Assembly: GCA_013202515.1 (NCBI GenBank)
Contig: JABMRN010000010.1
Span: forward strand, 1-7,898
Reading direction: 5' to 3'
DNA length: 7,898 nt
From: Candidatus Omnitrophota bacterium
GTDB taxonomy: Bacteria > Omnitrophota > Gorgyraeia > JABMRN01
This document shows, one piece after another, positions 1-6,454 of the stretch (position 1 is its first letter; each line of letters opens with the position of its first letter). The position numbers and the translations under genes were made by a program. Below the pieces are notes generated by a model. The model ran no database searches, was not told where the DNA came from, and saw only the letters and a program-made list of their open reading frames with translations.

Positions 1-317
1 ATCATAACGCATGTAAGGCGGTCACCTATTTTTAAAATCGGCATAAGTTCATATTTCCTGGCAAGTTTTTCAGGAATAAGATCGACAACTTTGGGATCTA
101 TTAGATAATTACCTAGATCTATCTTTGGAATGCCTAGCTTATCGCTCAAAAAAGAGACAAGATCGTTTTCATCTATGAATCCTAACTTAATAAGTGCCTT
201 CCTAAGTCGAATCCCTAGTCTTTTTTCTTCTGCCTGAGCTCTTTGAAGCTGCTCCTTAGTTATAATCCCAGAGTCAACAAGGCTTTCTCCGAGGGATTTC
301 TTCTGCCTGGCTGTCAT
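1..317 (-). CDS. GspE/PilB-type ATPase, N-terminal MshEN domain (partial)
   Basis: Only the first 105 codons are inside the window; the gene runs off the left edge. The visible protein is a MshEN (T2SSE N-terminal) domain: two helical repeats with the pattern LGESLVDSGIITKEQL (residues 9-24), then a second repeat around residues 38-60, followed by LGIPKIDL (61-68) and a segment typical of this domain around IPEKLARKYELMPI (81-94). In this family the domain precedes a hexameric ATPase that drives type II secretion or type IV pilus extension at the inner membrane; that ATPase core is not visible, so PilB, GspE and MshE cannot be told apart. The two c-di-GMP-type repeats are imperfect: Ser replaces the usual Arg before the first LG, and the second reads RLR rather than RLG. 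The ATG overlaps the stop of the preceding receiver gene by one base and has a near-perfect Shine-Dalgarno. Family assignment is strong, exact role uncertain. Confidence 0.85.
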   Translation of the reverse strand, partial: MTARQKKSLGESLVDSGIITKEQLQRAQAEEKRLGIRLRKALIKLGFIDENDLVSFLSDKLGIPKIDLGNYLIDPKVVDLIPEKLARKYELMPILKIGDRLTCVM

Positions 318-691
318 TACTCCTCCTTAAGCAATTCTTTGATCTTTGCTATAAGCACCGTCGCCTCAAAGGGCTTAGTTATATATGCATTAGCCCCTAC
401 TTCCTCTCCTAACTTTCTGTCTTCGGCTTGAGCCTTGGCCGAAAATAAGATTATGGGGATTTTATTGTACCTTGTGTCAGCCTTTAGAAGCCCGCATACC
501 TTGTAGCCGTCCATTTTAGGAAGCATTAAATCCAATATAATCAAATCTGGATTTTCTTTTTTTGCTTTCTCCAAAGCCTCTTGCCCATCATAAGCGGCGA
601 TAATCTCATAGCCCGCTGATTTTAACCTAAAACTAAGCGTATCAACCAAATCTCTTTCATCATCTACAACAAGTATTTTTTTACTGTTCAT
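317..691 (-). CDS. Single-domain response regulator (receiver only)
   Basis: This 124-residue protein is a complete CheY-like receiver domain with nothing after it. The acidic pocket is D10-D11, the phospho-acceptor is D54 in LILDLMLPKMDG, the switch Ser is S84 and the conserved Lys is K106 in ITKPF. All catalytic residues are present, so it should accept phosphate from a histidine kinase and dephosphorylate normally. It has no DNA-binding or enzymatic output domain and must act by binding a partner or as a relay. It starts 12 bases after the stop of the receiver 704-1069, with GAGGA 4-5 bases before the ATG. Its TAA overlaps the ATG of the GspE/PilB-like gene, so the two products are probably made together. 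This makes a role at the pilus or secretion ATPase plausible but unproven. The likely phosphate donor is the kinase at 1071-3524. Confidence 0.92.
   Translation of the reverse strand: MNSKKILVVDDERDLVDTLSFRLKSAGYEIIAAYDGQEALEKAKKENPDLIILDLMLPKMDGYKVCGLLKADTRYNKIPIILFSAKAQAEDRKLGEEVGANAYITKPFEATVLIAKIKELLKEE
320..328 (-). promoter_or_regulatory. Strong ribosome binding site for the GspE/PilB-like gene
   Basis: On the minus strand the sequence reads AAGGAGGAG, then TA and the ATG at 317. It lies inside the last codons of the receiver gene 317-691. Its near-complete match to the anti-Shine-Dalgarno fixes the ATG at 317 as the start, and its position suggests translational coupling to the receiver. 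Confidence 0.8.
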
Positions 692-703
692 TTTTCCTCG
701 CTT

Positions 704-1069
704 TTATCCAATGAATTTTTTTATTTTACCTATTAACTCTTCCGGTTCAAACGGCTTTATTACGTGATCGTCGGCGTTAAAACCGTCCGCTCTTTCGGCT
801 ACCGCCTGTGCCTGGCTAACAGTAAGGAACACGACCGGGATACCTTTAAGGTCCTGATCAGATTTTATTTTTTTACACACTTCAAAGCCATCCATGACGG
901 GCATGTTTATGTCTAGAAATATCATATCCGGCTTATTCTTACGGGCAGACTCAAGACCTTCTTCGCCGTTTGTTGCCGTAATAATATCATATCCCATTTT
1001 CTCCAGCCTATATGACACTGTTCTAAGTATATCCGGCTCATCATCCACGATTAGTATTTTCTTTGCCAT
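704..1069 (-). CDS. Single-domain response regulator (receiver only)
   Basis: This 121-residue CheY-like receiver has all conserved residues: D9-D10 for metal binding, D53 as phospho-acceptor in IFLDINMPVMDG, T83 as switch residue and K105 in VIKPF. There is no output domain. It starts one base after the stop of the kinase at 1071-3524. Its ribosome binding site lies inside the last codons of that kinase, which strongly suggests coupled translation and that this is the kinase's direct partner. The loop after T83 (VSQAQAVAERADGFNADDHV) is somewhat unusual, but the Lys-Pro-Phe end is intact. It and the next receiver, 317-691, form a tandem pair and could compete for phosphate from one kinase, as in chemotaxis systems with a sink receiver. 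That last idea is inference. Confidence 0.92.
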   Translation of the reverse strand: MAKKILIVDDEPDILRTVSYRLEKMGYDIITATNGEEGLESARKNKPDMIFLDINMPVMDGFEVCKKIKSDQDLKGIPVVFLTVSQAQAVAERADGFNADDHVIKPFEPEELIGKIKKFIG

Positions 1070-1070
1070 T

Positions 1071-3524
1071 TTAACCTCTCCTATCTATTATGGGCAGGAT
1101 AAAGGAAAAGGTGCTTCCCTTTCCGTATTCGGACTGCGCCATTATCTTTCCACGGTGCTCTTCAATTATCTTTTTACATATCACAAGCCCAAGCCCCGTT
1201 CCGCCTGTTTTTCTGTCTTTTCCCGTATGCACCTGGCTGAAGCTTTTAAAAAGCTTAGTCATATTCTGTTTTTCTATACCCATACCTGTATCAGAAACTG
1301 CAATGCGTATAGTGTTATTGTCTTTTGATGAGGTAACTGTTATGCTACCCTTGCTCGTATAAATTAATGCATTGTTAATCAGATTTATCAACACTTGTAT
1401 AATCTTGTCTTTATCTAACTTTACAGCCGGCAAATTTTTCTCGAGTGAAGCACCAAGCTCTAAGCCTTTTTTATTGACTGCGGACTTCATATCGACAAGT
1501 ACCTCTTCGATTAATTTGTTGACGTCATATTCTTTCATGTCAAACTCTGCATATCCTGCATCCAGTTTCTGGAAATTCAAAATATCATTTATAAGGCGCA
1601 CTAATCTATCAACATTATTCTTGGCAATACCTAAAAAGTTTTTTTGGCTTTCGTTAAGCTTTCCTGCCGTTTCATCCTCAACAATAGCAATTCCTTCCTT
1701 TATTGCCGTAAGAGGTGTTCTTAATTCGTGAGATACAGTAGAAGTGAATTCTGTCTTAATATTAGCGGCTTCTTCAACCTTTTTGTTCCTAATCTCTAGC
1801 TCTCTATATAAATCTATAATAGTTTCATTGGTCTTTTTTAGTCCCATCGTCTGCTTTTCTAATTGATCTTTTGTATCCACAATAACTTGTTCGGCCTTTT
1901 TGCGACTTGTAATGTTCTTGGTAATATGAACAGCGCCTGTGATATTGCCCTTCTGGTCAAAAATTGGCGATGTCGTGACTTCAAGATATATTTTTAGTCT
2001 CGGTTCAAAGATTTCTTTTGTTACAGCTTTCTTTGTACGTAGAGTTTCATAGTGGGGGTAATCATCTATGTGTTTATTTGTTTTATGAATAAGCTCGTAG
2101 CATTTCACTCCGACAATATCTTCTTCTTTCATTTTTACAAAATCCAAAAACGCGCGGTTTACTTTTACATATCTGAATTCCGTATCTTGTATGGAGACTA
2201 AATCACTAATAGCATCAAAAGTCCGGGACCATTGCATAGCTGCCTGTCGCGCATCATCCTCGGCCTTTTTCCTGCCATCCATCTCCTTATTGAGATTATC
2301 TATGGACGTAGTTGTCTTTTTTAAATCAACCGCCATTTTATTAAAGGAATTTGCAAGCTCCTCAATTTCGTCGCCCGTGTTTATTGTAACTTTATAATCC
2401 AGATTTCCGCCGCCTATGATTTCGGCGCCCCTAGCAAGCTTTCTTAGTGGTATTATTAATATGTTCGTAAATAAAAGTCCCATTAGAATAAAGACACATG
2501 CTACTATTAACGCAACCACAGAAATTACACTGTATATCATTGTGAGCGGCCTGAATGCTTCTTTTTGAGTTTGATATACTAAAACTGTCCAATCCAATTT
2601 GTTTTTTATTAAAAAAGCAATCTCTATATGACTGAATGAAATAAAATATGTTTCATTTTGTTTTAAAAAGTTTTTTGTCATCGACCACTTCTTTTTTGAT
2701 TTATAAATTTCAGTTAATTGACCCATGCTAATTGTATCCAATGCTGCGACGTCAAGGGACATATGGCAAAGATGCCTGCCTTTTCCATCAACTACGGTCA
2801 CCATTCCTTCTTTGCCTATATCGATATCGTTAACGTGACTGAAAAATCGATCAGAACGTAACACTGCTTTACATATTCCTATGATGTTATTTTTTCTATT
2901 TCTTACGGGAATTGCCATAGGGATAGCCCAGGTTTTTACCGACTCATCGAAATACAGTTCACCTATATATTCACTCCCTTCCCCATCGTTATACGCTTCT
3001 TTCCACCAATCCTCATCCGCTTGATAGTAATCCGAAATCTTACCGCTTGCTAATACCGCTGCGCCTTCTTTATCCGTATAAATTATCTCAGATAATACAG
3101 GGTCTGCTTCCACAGCAATATCCAGATTTCGCTCGGTAGAATTCTTTTTAATATTTTCAAAAATCTCATTATACTCGCCTTTTATCCATTGTTGATCTAA
3201 AGACAATAGATATTTTGTAATCTCGCCAGTAGGAATATTTTCATATTTAGAATTAGATTCTTCTATAACCTCTATTACATCCTTTCTTATAACTAAAATC
3301 TTCAAATCCCATATTTCCTCCTGCACAACTCTATCAATACTTGCTTTAACTACTTCTGCTATCCTGTAAAAATTTTCGCCCACAGTATTATATCTTATCC
3401 TATAAGCTAAGGGATAAAATGCCCCCATCGTTAAAAGCAAGGTTAAGATAACCCCTGCCGTTATAAATAACGAAGTCTTCCGCCTTATAGAAAATCTGTA
3501 CTTTTTTATTTTTGTTGATCGCAT
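1071..3524 (-). CDS. Membrane sensor histidine kinase, Cache-HAMP-PAS-HisKA-HATPase
   Basis: Numbered from the ATG at 3524 the protein has 817 residues. It shows a short basic N terminus, a membrane helix (about 17-40), a large extracytoplasmic double-Cache-type sensor (about 41-325), a second membrane helix (about 329-352), HAMP (353-407), a PAS domain (about 429-540, ending VHITKNITSRKKAE), a coiled linker, HisKA with the phospho-acceptor H599 in SHELRTP, and HATPase. The N box has N717-N718, G1 is DTGMG (745-749), the F box is LFKSF (758-762) and G2 is TGGTGLGL (773-780). All catalytic boxes are intact, so it should be an active kinase passing phosphate to the downstream receivers. The sensor contains a DWW motif (172-174) and FDES. 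The start is uncertain: a TTG at 3539 in frame would add five residues, and neither start has a well-spaced Shine-Dalgarno. The ligand is unknown. Confidence 0.92.
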   Translation of the reverse strand: MRSTKIKKYRFSIRRKTSLFITAGVILTLLLTMGAFYPLAYRIRYNTVGENFYRIAEVVKASIDRVVQEEIWDLKILVIRKDVIEVIEESNSKYENIPTGEITKYLLSLDQQWIKGEYNEIFENIKKNSTERNLDIAVEADPVLSEIIYTDKEGAAVLASGKISDYYQADEDWWKEAYNDGEGSEYIGELYFDESVKTWAIPMAIPVRNRKNNIIGICKAVLRSDRFFSHVNDIDIGKEGMVTVVDGKGRHLCHMSLDVAALDTISMGQLTEIYKSKKKWSMTKNFLKQNETYFISFSHIEIAFLIKNKLDWTVLVYQTQKEAFRPLTMIYSVISVVALIVACVFILMGLLFTNILIIPLRKLARGAEIIGGGNLDYKVTINTGDEIEELANSFNKMAVDLKKTTTSIDNLNKEMDGRKKAEDDARQAAMQWSRTFDAISDLVSIQDTEFRYVKVNRAFLDFVKMKEEDIVGVKCYELIHKTNKHIDDYPHYETLRTKKAVTKEIFEPRLKIYLEVTTSPIFDQKGNITGAVHITKNITSRKKAEQVIVDTKDQLEKQTMGLKKTNETIIDLYRELEIRNKKVEEAANIKTEFTSTVSHELRTPLTAIKEGIAIVEDETAGKLNESQKNFLGIAKNNVDRLVRLINDILNFQKLDAGYAEFDMKEYDVNKLIEEVLVDMKSAVNKKGLELGASLEKNLPAVKLDKDKIIQVLINLINNALIYTSKGSITVTSSKDNNTIRIAVSDTGMGIEKQNMTKLFKSFSQVHTGKDRKTGGTGLGLVICKKIIEEHRGKIMAQSEYGKGSTFSFILPIIDRRG
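1075..1082 (-). promoter_or_regulatory. Ribosome binding site embedded in the kinase C terminus
   Basis: Minus-strand AGGAGAGG precedes the ATG at 1069 by five bases (TTAAA). It is made from the codons for the last Arg-Arg-Gly of the kinase, so ribosomes finishing the kinase are placed at the receiver start. It fixes the start of the receiver 704-1069. Confidence 0.7.
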
Positions 3525-3530
3525 TTTAAC

Positions 3531-3558
3531 GTTATACAAGCCCTTTAATTGCTTTCAA
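3531..3558 (-). promoter_or_regulatory. Possible sigma-70-type promoter directly before the kinase start
   Basis: On the minus strand TTGAAA (3558-3553) is followed after 16 bases by TATAAC (3536-3531). Each hexamer is one mismatch from consensus. A transcript from this site would begin near 3524, the ATG of the kinase, and would be leaderless, which would fit the lack of a usable Shine-Dalgarno there. The bases also belong to the remnant receiver coding sequence, and AT-rich DNA gives chance matches, so this is only a candidate. Confidence 0.3.
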
Positions 3559-3749
3559 GATCAAGGAGACATCCGAAGTCTTGGCGCAATAATCATCAGC
3601 ACCTGCTTCCTTAGCCTTTACTGCATGACAGCATTAACATCACCTGTAATAATAATTACTTTACTAAAATCGTCTTTTTGGTTTTTTATGAACTTCCTAC
3701 AAACCTCAAAACCATCTATTCCCGGTCGCTACTATACTTTACCTGGCAT
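3532..3749 (-). pseudogene. Decayed response-regulator receiver domain
   Basis: Reading the minus strand gives an unmistakable receiver-domain remnant. From 3725 to 3621 one frame encodes PGIDGFEVCRKF, then KVIIITGDVNAVM, ending at an in-frame TAA at 3620-3618. From 3624 a second frame carries on with AVKAKEAGADDY, a conserved Lys followed by Thr, and LILKAIKGLV, ending in TAA at 3534-3532. A single missing base near 3623 explains the frame change. Upstream, Met-Pro-Gly at 3749-3741 is separated from PGIDG by two TAG stops. The N-terminal third, with the acidic pocket and the usual phospho-acceptor segment, is not recognisable before the neighbouring receiver ends at 3774. It sits where a receiver would be expected, between an intact receiver and the next kinase, so it is probably the remains of a further receiver gene. 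It is not functional as read. Confidence 0.8.
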
Positions 3750-3759
3750 ACAAAATCAA
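3731..3759 (-). promoter_or_regulatory. Possible sigma-70-type promoter inside the pseudogene
   Basis: Minus-strand TTGATT (3759-3754) and TATAGT (3736-3731) are separated by exactly 17 bases. The first matches four and the second five of six consensus positions. Transcription would start near 3724 and give about 200 bases of leader before the second kinase. It lies just after the end of the receiver 3774-4151, where a new transcript could begin. This is a pattern match only. Confidence 0.33.
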
Positions 3760-3773
3760 ACCATTCTGCCTTT

Positions 3774-4151
3774 CTATTCTCTCCCCTCGGATATCTTGAG
3801 CGCTTGCTTAAGCGCCTCTTGGCTGTCAGAATACATGCTGAGTTTTGGTATAAAGGCGCGTACGCTCAGGTTTTCGGCACCCTCTATGGCTTTTTCGTTT
3901 GGATACGCAGTAAACATAATTACAGGCAATTTCTTATTTATCTTTCTTATTCTCTTTAACGTTTCGATCCCGTCCATTTCAGGCATCATGTAATCTAGAA
4001 TCACGATATCCGGATTCTTACTCATTACGGCATCTAGTGCCTGTTTGCCATTTGCAACAGAAATAACCTCGTATCCCCATGATTCTATTCTTGAACTGGT
4101 CACTTTCAGAAAATCCTCTTCGTCATCAACGAGCAATATTTTTTTCCCCAT
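3774..4151 (-). CDS. Single-domain response regulator with atypical C-terminal switch region
   Basis: This 125-residue receiver has the acidic pair D9-D10, phospho-acceptor D53 in VILDYMMPEMDG, switch T81 and conserved K103. The usual Lys-Pro-Phe is replaced by Lys-Leu-Ser, and the following segment (MYSDSQEALKQALKISEGRE) is longer and more polar than normal. The cis-Pro loop that shapes the beta5-alpha5 face is therefore missing, which may change partner choice. Phosphorylation chemistry should be intact. It starts 14 bases after the stop of the kinase 4166-6442, with AAAGGGG six bases before the ATG, so it is probably that kinase's direct partner. There is no output domain. A decayed receiver follows it. 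Confidence 0.92.
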   Translation of the reverse strand: MGKKILLVDDEEDFLKVTSSRIESWGYEVISVANGKQALDAVMSKNPDIVILDYMMPEMDGIETLKRIRKINKKLPVIMFTAYPNEKAIEGAENLSVRAFIPKLSMYSDSQEALKQALKISEGRE

Positions 4152-4165
4152 TTTATACCCCTTTC

Positions 4166-6442
4166 CTATTTAATAGGCAGCATAAATGAAAAAGTGCTGC
4201 CCTTACCAAAATCTGACTCAACGCCAATTTTGCCGCCCTGCTCTTCAATAATCTTTTTTGATATGGCGAGTCCTAGACCCGTGGATCCTGTTTTTCTTTC
4301 TTTGCCAACATGAAGCTGCATAAAGCTTTTAAATAACTTGTCTAGATCTTCTTCCTTTATGCCTATTCCCGTATCGCTTACTGAAACCTGTATATATCCC
4401 TCGACTTTTTGCGATGCAATTGTAATATTCCCCTTGTCGGTAAACTTCATAGCGTTATTTACAAGATTTATGAGCACCTGCTTGACTCTGTCTCTGTCGC
4501 ATCTTATGGGTGGCAGATTGCTAGCAAAGGATTCGACAATATTCAACTCCTTGCTTTTTATGGCCGGGAGCATTTCCTCAACAACCTCGCCTATAATTTC
4601 ATTTATGTTTTCTTCCATTATGCTGAAACCCATACGGCCCGTTTCTAGTTTCTGATAATCTAAAACATCGTTAATAAGACGCGCTAATCTATCAACATTG
4701 CGCTTGGCTATATCCAAAAATTCCTTTTGCCCTTTTGAAACTTCTCCCGCAGTTCCATCGGAGACAAGTGCAATACCTTCCTTTATAGAAGTAAGGGGCG
4801 TTCTTAATTCATGAGATACCACTGAAATAAAATTCGCTTTCATGTCAAGCGCCTCTTTTTCCTTTTGCTCGGCTTCCCTAATGTCCATCTCTGCATTTTT
4901 TTGCTCGGTAATATCCTCGACAAAAATTAGCGCCTTCTTCGCACCCTCTCTTTCAAGAGGAATACCGGTAAAATTCCTTATTGTCGTTTTCTTTGCATGA
5001 AAAGACGTATAGGTAACGGCTCCCATTTTAAAGGATTTTCCATTCTCAAAAACGTCCACTATCTTGTCATACAAACCTAATTCTTTGTAGGTAGGAAGCT
5101 TGAAAAAATTTATGCTTTTAAACTCATTAGGGGTATTACCAGAGATTTCAAGCATTACGGAATTAACATAATCTACACCGCCTTTATCGTTAATTATATA
5201 AATTCCAAATGGAGACATCTCAAGAATAGAATTAAATATCCTGTTAGATTTTTTAATCGCTTCGTCTACCCTTCTCCGCTCGGCTACCTCTTCGTTTAAC
5301 TTACCTATTGATATTGTTCTTTTCTTCAAATCCTCCGTCATTTTATCGAAGGCCCTCGAAAGCTGGCCGATTTCGTCCTTTGACTTCGTTCCTACTTTAT
5401 AGTCGAGATTGCCGGCTCCTATAATGCCAACTCCCTTTTCGAGTAATTTAATAGGCCGTAAAATCGACCTTGCGGCCCAAAAGGCTACTATTACGTCAAG
5501 AAGAATTGTCACTATCAAAATTCCTGCAATCAGGTCACTCAATGTAAAAACCGGTCTTAAAACTTCTTTTATATCGATTTTAGCCACCAATTCCCAATTT
5601 AAAGGCTTTATATAGCGCCAAACCGAAAATGTCTTCTTGCCGCGATAATCAACCGCCACTCCCTTTCCCTCTTTTCCCTGCACTGCCTTTTGTATAGATG
5701 CGCCGGCCCTATCGCCGAAAAGTATCTTTTTATTTAATGCTGCTTTAGGTTCATGCCTAAGAGGGTTTAAGAATAAAACCTCTTCCTCTTCTCCTACAAA
5801 ATGTCTTGCTATAAGTGTCTCTCCTGTTTTACCCAACCCAGTTGTTTCTTGAATAAATTTATATATAGGATTCATGTCTATTTCGAGAACGACTACACCA
5901 ACCAGTTTATTGTCAATATCGTGAAGTGGTGCAGCCACCAGCATGCTGTATTGATTCTCTTCTCTAGAGTAAATATTTCCTATACGGACACCTTTTTGGG
6001 CATCTATAAAAGCACTGTCTGTAGCTATGGGAAGGGTCTTGCCTATCTCCTCTGGATTGGAGCTGTAAACTACTATCTTATTTAGATCAACTAATCTTAT
6101 GTTTCTATATCTATATATTTTTTGGAAAACATTGACGTATTCATCCAGCATTTCCTTTGCTGTAATATATTCAGGGCTAGTCGTATCCTTTGCATATTCC
6201 TTCATTATCGGATAATACACCTTGATAACAAAGAGGTTTTGGGCAAGGGCAACGTCAGAGGCCCTTTCATAAAAGAATGTTTCGATTTTATCTACCTTTA
6301 GATCTGCAACAACCTCCAATTTCGCCATGATTTCTCTCTCAATATGGCGCTTGGCACTAAAGAAGATGAGCGTTCCGATGAGAATCATCGGAAGCACGAT
6401 TAGTGCTAAACTTAAAATAATAAGCTTTTTATTAATGGACAC
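4166..6442 (-). CDS. Membrane sensor histidine kinase, Cache-HAMP-PAS-HisKA-HATPase
   Basis: The 758-residue protein starts with a GTG preceded by AAGGAG. Order of parts: membrane helix (about 8-29), extracytoplasmic Cache-type sensor (about 30-297, with LVDLNKIVVYSSNPEEIGKT and a membrane-proximal half containing TGLGKTGETLI), second membrane helix (about 301-324), HAMP (325-377), PAS (about 399-513, ending FVEDITEQKNAE), coiled linker, HisKA with H544 in SHELRTP, and HATPase with N662-N663, DTGIG (690-694), LFKSF (703-707) and TGSTGLGL (718-725). All catalytic motifs are intact. From HAMP on it closely parallels the kinase at 1071-3524, while the sensor differs. It lies 12 bases after the Nudix gene and 14 bases before its receiver. 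It should sense an external small molecule or envelope state; the ligand cannot be named. Confidence 0.94.
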   Translation of the reverse strand: MSINKKLIILSLALIVLPMILIGTLIFFSAKRHIEREIMAKLEVVADLKVDKIETFFYERASDVALAQNLFVIKVYYPIMKEYAKDTTSPEYITAKEMLDEYVNVFQKIYRYRNIRLVDLNKIVVYSSNPEEIGKTLPIATDSAFIDAQKGVRIGNIYSREENQYSMLVAAPLHDIDNKLVGVVVLEIDMNPIYKFIQETTGLGKTGETLIARHFVGEEEEVLFLNPLRHEPKAALNKKILFGDRAGASIQKAVQGKEGKGVAVDYRGKKTFSVWRYIKPLNWELVAKIDIKEVLRPVFTLSDLIAGILIVTILLDVIVAFWAARSILRPIKLLEKGVGIIGAGNLDYKVGTKSKDEIGQLSRAFDKMTEDLKKRTISIGKLNEEVAERRRVDEAIKKSNRIFNSILEMSPFGIYIINDKGGVDYVNSVMLEISGNTPNEFKSINFFKLPTYKELGLYDKIVDVFENGKSFKMGAVTYTSFHAKKTTIRNFTGIPLEREGAKKALIFVEDITEQKNAEMDIREAEQKEKEALDMKANFISVVSHELRTPLTSIKEGIALVSDGTAGEVSKGQKEFLDIAKRNVDRLARLINDVLDYQKLETGRMGFSIMEENINEIIGEVVEEMLPAIKSKELNIVESFASNLPPIRCDRDRVKQVLINLVNNAMKFTDKGNITIASQKVEGYIQVSVSDTGIGIKEEDLDKLFKSFMQLHVGKERKTGSTGLGLAISKKIIEEQGGKIGVESDFGKGSTFSFMLPIK

Positions 6443-6448
6443 TATCCA

Positions 6449-6454
6449 CTCCTT
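6449..6454 (-). promoter_or_regulatory. Ribosome binding site that supports a GTG start
   Basis: Minus-strand AAGGAG is followed by six bases (TGGATA) and GTG at 6442. This good spacing selects the GTG as the start of the kinase, giving a natural MSINKK-type N terminus just before the first membrane helix. It lies in the 12-base gap after the Nudix gene. Confidence 0.75.

Noticed and set aside
894..1731. Plus-strand open frames of 90-144 codons at 894-1328, 1090-1362 and 1372-1731
   Set aside because: They lie opposite the kinase and a receiver with intact catalytic motifs, have no recognisable domain, and their composition is that of a complement of coding sequence.
3532..3749. Programmed frameshift to make a full receiver
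   Set aside because: The N-terminal third is absent and two extra TAG stops lie upstream, so a single frameshift would not restore a protein. No clear slippery heptamer was seen at the shift.
3540..3773. Rho-independent terminator or small RNA in the gap
   Set aside because: No GC-rich stem followed by a T run on the minus strand was found; the bases are explained by receiver remnants.
3625..3993. Plus-strand frames of 93 and 122 codons across the gap between receiver and kinase
   Set aside because: They run opposite the receiver 3774-4151 and the pseudogene, whose minus-strand reading gives clear receiver motifs; the plus reading shows nothing familiar.
1071..6442. Chemoreceptors instead of kinases, because of the Cache and HAMP domains
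   Set aside because: Both proteins have SHELRTP His boxes and complete ATP-binding N, G1, F and G2 boxes, and no methyl-accepting hairpin.
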